From contig NC_049982.1 of the NCBI RefSeq assembly GCF_000003815.2, forward strand, positions 27,410,648 through 27,472,647: a stretch of 62,000 bases of DNA, in the 5' to 3' direction. Of the stretch, positions 58,384-62,000 are shown in pieces. A program made the translations under genes and the position numbers. The DNA comes from Branchiostoma floridae. Taxonomy: Eukaryota; Chordata; Leptocardii; Amphioxiformes; Branchiostomatidae. The notes under the pieces are model-generated. The model was not told the DNA's origin. It saw nothing but the letters and a program-made list of their open reading frames with translations, and did not search any database. Positions within the stretch are counted from its first letter, which is position 1. The number at the start of each line of letters is the position of its first letter.

Positions 58384-60672
58384 GTTAGGTGTCTCTGACT
58401 GTGTAGATGTTTACTCAAGAACGGCTGGATGGATTGGTTTCATACTTGTTGTGTTGGTGCGGTGTGATGAAAGCTTGAAACGATGAGATTTTGGAAGCCG
58501 TATCTGTCGTTATAATCGATGTAATAATGTCAGAAATCACCCCTATATTTGAGATATATTGGTACAGGCATCGTGCTTTATGTGTTTGTTAATGGGCTTA
58601 GCTGCAAGCAGATGGTGAGGTGATTTCTATGACAGCTGTATGGGGAACCCCCATTAGTTTTATTTATGTCTGCTTAGGACCGTTTCAAATATTTGTAACA
58701 GTTGCCCCTGTTTGCCCAGCCCAACATTCTAGAACATCTGTTTTGGGCTGCGTAACCCGGAAGTTTCGTTAGTATGCTGGGCAACTGTTTCCCGATGCTG
58801 GGCAACTGTTTCCCGATGCTGGACAATTTGAATATGATAAATAACTTTGTATTTAGCCACTTGTGCCTTTGGGGACCTGGTGTGTTATACTTCGTTTGCG
58901 CTGTTAGATTTTGTTGTCCGTGTGGCTTATGCTGATGTTGTGTTGGTAAGTACTTGCATTATTATATATCGGGCATCAACTTGTCCCCGTATCCTACATG
59001 TAGGTATTGGTTGACGGATATTTCATGTCCTTTTGGTTGTGTTGATGATGTGTTTGTATCCTGTATTGTATTTCTTGTATTGCAGTAGTGTTTTTGTCAT
59101 ATGTCATATTATGACAAATCATACAGTTGCGATTTATCCCAGTACAATGTATGTAGAACATAATGCCTGTCTTGGAAAATGAGTGGTTACTGTCTGTGGG
59201 TTTCGCACCTATATTTTGTTCCCATTTGCGATATTGATATGTGGTTTGGTGTGCCCGGTGTTCACAGTCGTCCTACGATGCACGTTGGTTCCTTGGTTTT
59301 CTCGTATGTGATATTATGACAAAGCATACAGTTGCGGTTTTACCTAATATGTATGACATATTGCTTGTCCTGGAAAATGAGTCGTTACTGTCTGTGATTA
59401 TCGCAACTATAGTTGATGTCCCGTTTGCGATATTCGCATACGGTTTGGTGTGCCTGTACACAGTCGTGAAACGATGCACGTATCAGAAATCACCCCTATA
59501 ATTGTAATATACTGGAACAGGCATCGTGCTTTAAGTGTTTGTTAATGGGCTTAGCTCCAAGCAGATAGTGAGGTCATTTCTATGACAGCTGTTTGGGGAA
59601 TCCCGAGTTTTGGCTGTCTGTGTACAAGATTACTCAAAAACGGCTGGGTGGATTGGTTTCATACTTGTTGTGTTGGTGGGGTGTGATGAAAGCTCGAATC
59701 GATGAGATTTTGGGAGCCGTATCTGTCGTTATAATTGATGTAATAATATCAGAAATCACCCCAATATTTGAGATATATTGGAACAAGCATCGTGCTTTAT
59801 GTGTTTGTTAATGGGCTTAGCTGCAAGCAGATAGTGAGGTGATTTCTATGACAGCTGTTTGGGGAACCCCCAGTAGTTTTATTTATGTCTGCTTAGGACT
59901 GTTTGAAATATTTGTAACAGTTGGCACATTAGACCCGCTGTTTGCCCAGCCCAACATTTTAGAACATCTGTTTTGGGAGGCGGACAATTTTGATTGTGAT
60001 AATAAATTGCATGTATGTACTTGTGCGTTTGGGGACACAGTATGTTATATTTCGTTTGTGTTGTTAGATGTTTTGTGGTGCGCCTTGCGTTACGCGGATG
60101 TTTCGTTAGTATGTAATTGGATGTATTACATATCTAATATGTGGATGTGTTAGGTAATCCCTTATCTGAAAAGTTGTTGCGTATAGCAACTGGTTAGGGT
60201 AATGTAACATTTAACTCCTTAAAGCAACTGTTTCCCGATGCTGGGCAACTGTTTCCCGATGCTGGACAATTTGAATATGATAAATAACTTTGTATTTAGC
60301 CACTTGTGCCTTTGGGGACCTGGTGTGTTATACTTCGTTTGCGCTGTTAGATTTTGTGCTCCGCGTGGCTTATGCTGATGTTGTGTTGGTAAGTACTTGC
60401 ATTATTATATATCGGGCATCAACTTGTCCCCGTATCCTACATGTAGGTATTGGTTGACGGATATTTCATGTCCTTTTGGTTGTGTTGATGATGTGTTTGT
60501 ATCCTGTATTGTATTTCTTGTATTTCATTATTGAATTTGTCATATGTCATATTATGACAAAGCATACAGTTGCGATTTTACCCAGTATTGTAGAACATAA
60601 TGCCTGTCTTGGAAAATGAGTGGTTACTGTCTGTGGTATTCGCACCTATATTTTGTTCCCGTTTGCGATATT
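58384..60672. repeat. Interleaved direct repeats (two families)
   Basis: Family B: 58384-58770 and 59605-60000 share cggctgg(a/g)tggattggtttc and gggcttagctgcaagcagat. Family A: 58781-59235 and 60223-60672 are near-identical, starting gcaactgtttcccgatgctg. The order B-A-B-A indicates duplication of a composite block, with extra shorter copies between. Non-coding. Confidence 0.7.
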
Positions 60673-60864
60673 TAAATGATTACACCACTTCTTTCCCATA
60701 ACATATATAACTTTTATTCTCAAATACAACCAACTATAAACATACATACCATCCACAAAAAAGCAATAAATATTTCATGGAGGTATGAGGTCCCCGAACT
60801 CTAGTTATAACCTATATTCTATACATCAGCGAATAATTACTATCAATAATAGAAAATTTCATTT

Positions 60865-61680
60865 GAAAAGGAAACTAATTCATAATACCTAGGCCACGTA
60901 TTTATCTACAAATCAGTAGATTTGTTTGATACATTTCTCGACTTAGGGAAAAAATATAGTGTCTTGAAAACTTTTCTTGATGATGTGTATAGATAAAAGG
61001 AATGGAATACGCACGCTTGCACACCAGTTCATTGTATCAAATTTTACCTAGCTTCAGCGATCCGAAGTTACTGACAAAGAAACGTTGTCATTTTAAATGA
61101 AATCATCCTAGTGAGGACAGCTATTACTCTGCAAAGAAAAGCAATAATATGGTAGGGGAACAGAGTAGTAGGTATGTATCCACCACCTTAGTTATCGGGA
61201 CAAAATAAGACTGGTATTAGCTTCGGTATTAATATATGTATATGATTGAGAGGCAACTCCCGCGAGATGCAGTATTTTGTATATTAGGGTTATATGTAAT
61301 TTCATAGTATATCTGACTTTATTGTGAGACTGCCACGCCCTTTTCGGTATTTTCACAACAGGAGAACCCTATGCCAGGTTTATAACTCCGCTCACCCCAC
61401 CCCCACTGACTTGGTGCCTCAAAATGAAGGAAACAGGTTCTTGTAAGCTCAGACGCCGCTTCGACAAAGTAAGACAGTATTCCATGACGGGGATCTATTG
61501 TCAAGGTAGACGAATCACTCTTCCGTTCAGACTTGCTTCGGGGTGAAGATAAGATAACTTTCATGACTGGACTTGCAACAACAGCTAAACTTTCATTCGT
61601 GAAAACTGTTACAGTAGCAAGAGACCAGCTCATGGCCTTTAATAGCACTTAGTATGTTTTATGTACTAGGTGGACATCTT
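60865..61680. repeat. Duplicate of the TPR-gene upstream region, right part
   Basis: Matches 45985-46960, for example ggatctattgtcaaggtag, gttcagacttgcttcgggg and aactttcatgactggacttg. It lies in the same orientation as upstream of the TPR gene, so a paralogue could begin beyond 62000. Confidence 0.6.
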
Positions 61681-61759
61681 ACCTGACATATCATTGTACC
61701 ATGTGCAAATGTCGTGCAATAAAGTTCAGTATCATCTTAACTGAGTATTCGTGAAGCTT

Positions 61760-62000
61760 CCTTGTAGTTAACCTCTAACCTTAAACTGACGAATGATGTA
61801 ATCTCGACGTGATTAAAGGGACGCCTACGTTTTTAGGTAGGCAGATTGCGTCATATGTTTATGTGTATTTGCAAAGCTTTCTTTGAGTGCATTTCACCTT
61901 TAACCTTTAAACTGACAAATGACGTAATCTTGACGCAATTGATAGGACACCTACGTTTTCAGGTAGACAGACAGGTGAGTGCATTTCACCTTTAACCTTT
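61760..62000. repeat. ~120-base tandem repeat at the right edge
   Basis: Two units start with aagctt(c/t)ctttg and contain aaactgac(g/a)aatga(t/c)gtaatc and cctacgttttcaggtag. The same motif occurs once upstream of the TPR gene near 46960. The repeat continues past the window. Confidence 0.6.

Larger units (their letters stand above)
57850..60865. mobile_element. About 3 kb inserted in the duplicated upstream region
   Basis: Defined by comparison: the duplicate of 45540-47050 is continuous up to about 57850 and again from about 60865. The inside has an antisense coding-like piece (57893-58136) and, from 58345, a repeat-rich part that begins acctccatgaaatgtcatgg and ends atatttcatggagg. Several insertions may be combined. 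No transposase recognised. Confidence 0.45.

Noticed and set aside
59241-60153. Frames at 59241-59501, 59593-59811 and 59839-60153
   Set aside because: They lie in interleaved direct repeats of an inserted element and have no domain or splice evidence.

Overview
The window looks like a piece of an invertebrate chordate genome, most likely amphioxus (Branchiostoma). This is an inference from content: spliced genes with GT-AG introns, tandem families of leucine-rich-repeat (LRR) receptors and tetratricopeptide (TPR) proteins, truncated LINEs, many small inverted-repeat elements, and two 100-N assembly gaps. No bacterial or viral gene organisation is present.

From about 2.4 to 45 kb is a tandem array of four units, all on the + strand. 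Each unit has (i) a non-coding first exon ending in a conserved AG|GTRNGT donor, (ii) an intron of 1.4-5.9 kb, (iii) one large coding exon that starts 6 bases after a conserved acceptor and encodes a type I membrane LRR receptor, and (iv) a downstream block holding a decayed EGF-like exon on the opposite strand. The receptors have a signal peptide, LRRNT, 8, 9 or 13 LRRs, LRRCT, a Ser/Thr-rich stalk, one membrane helix and a repeat-built cytoplasmic tail rich in candidate SH2-binding tyrosines (ITIM-like SxYxxV, YxNx, YxxM). Copy 1 (5129-7476) carries a one-base frameshift. Copies 2 (18701-21361) and 3 (33730-36498) are intact and lie on a recent ~14-kb tandem duplication. Copy 4 (41899-43689) is the most diverged and has the shortest tail.

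From about 47 to 53.65 kb is a five-exon gene whose phases I could join consistently. It encodes TPR-like N-terminal repeats, a GlnD/DUF294-type nucleotidyltransferase core and at least ten 44-residue kinesin-light-chain-like TPRs, running into an assembly gap. Its upstream region is duplicated at 57.6 and 60.9-62 kb, split by a ~3-kb insertion, so a paralogue may start beyond the right edge.

The rest is mostly repeats: three 5'-truncated LINE pieces (two with target duplications), a ~2.44-kb inverted-repeat element bounded by CTAG present in both recent duplicates, a 1.14-kb terminal-inverted-repeat element nested in only one of them, a ~400-bp MITE-like family, degenerate minisatellites and a tRNA-like SINE remnant.

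The best candidate for an undescribed system is the LRR receptor array: module-number variation outside the cell and an expanding 57-residue ITIM-like repeat inside it, which together suggest a diversifying recognition/signalling family. The nucleotidyltransferase-TPR gene next to it is a second candidate. Function is inferred from architecture only.
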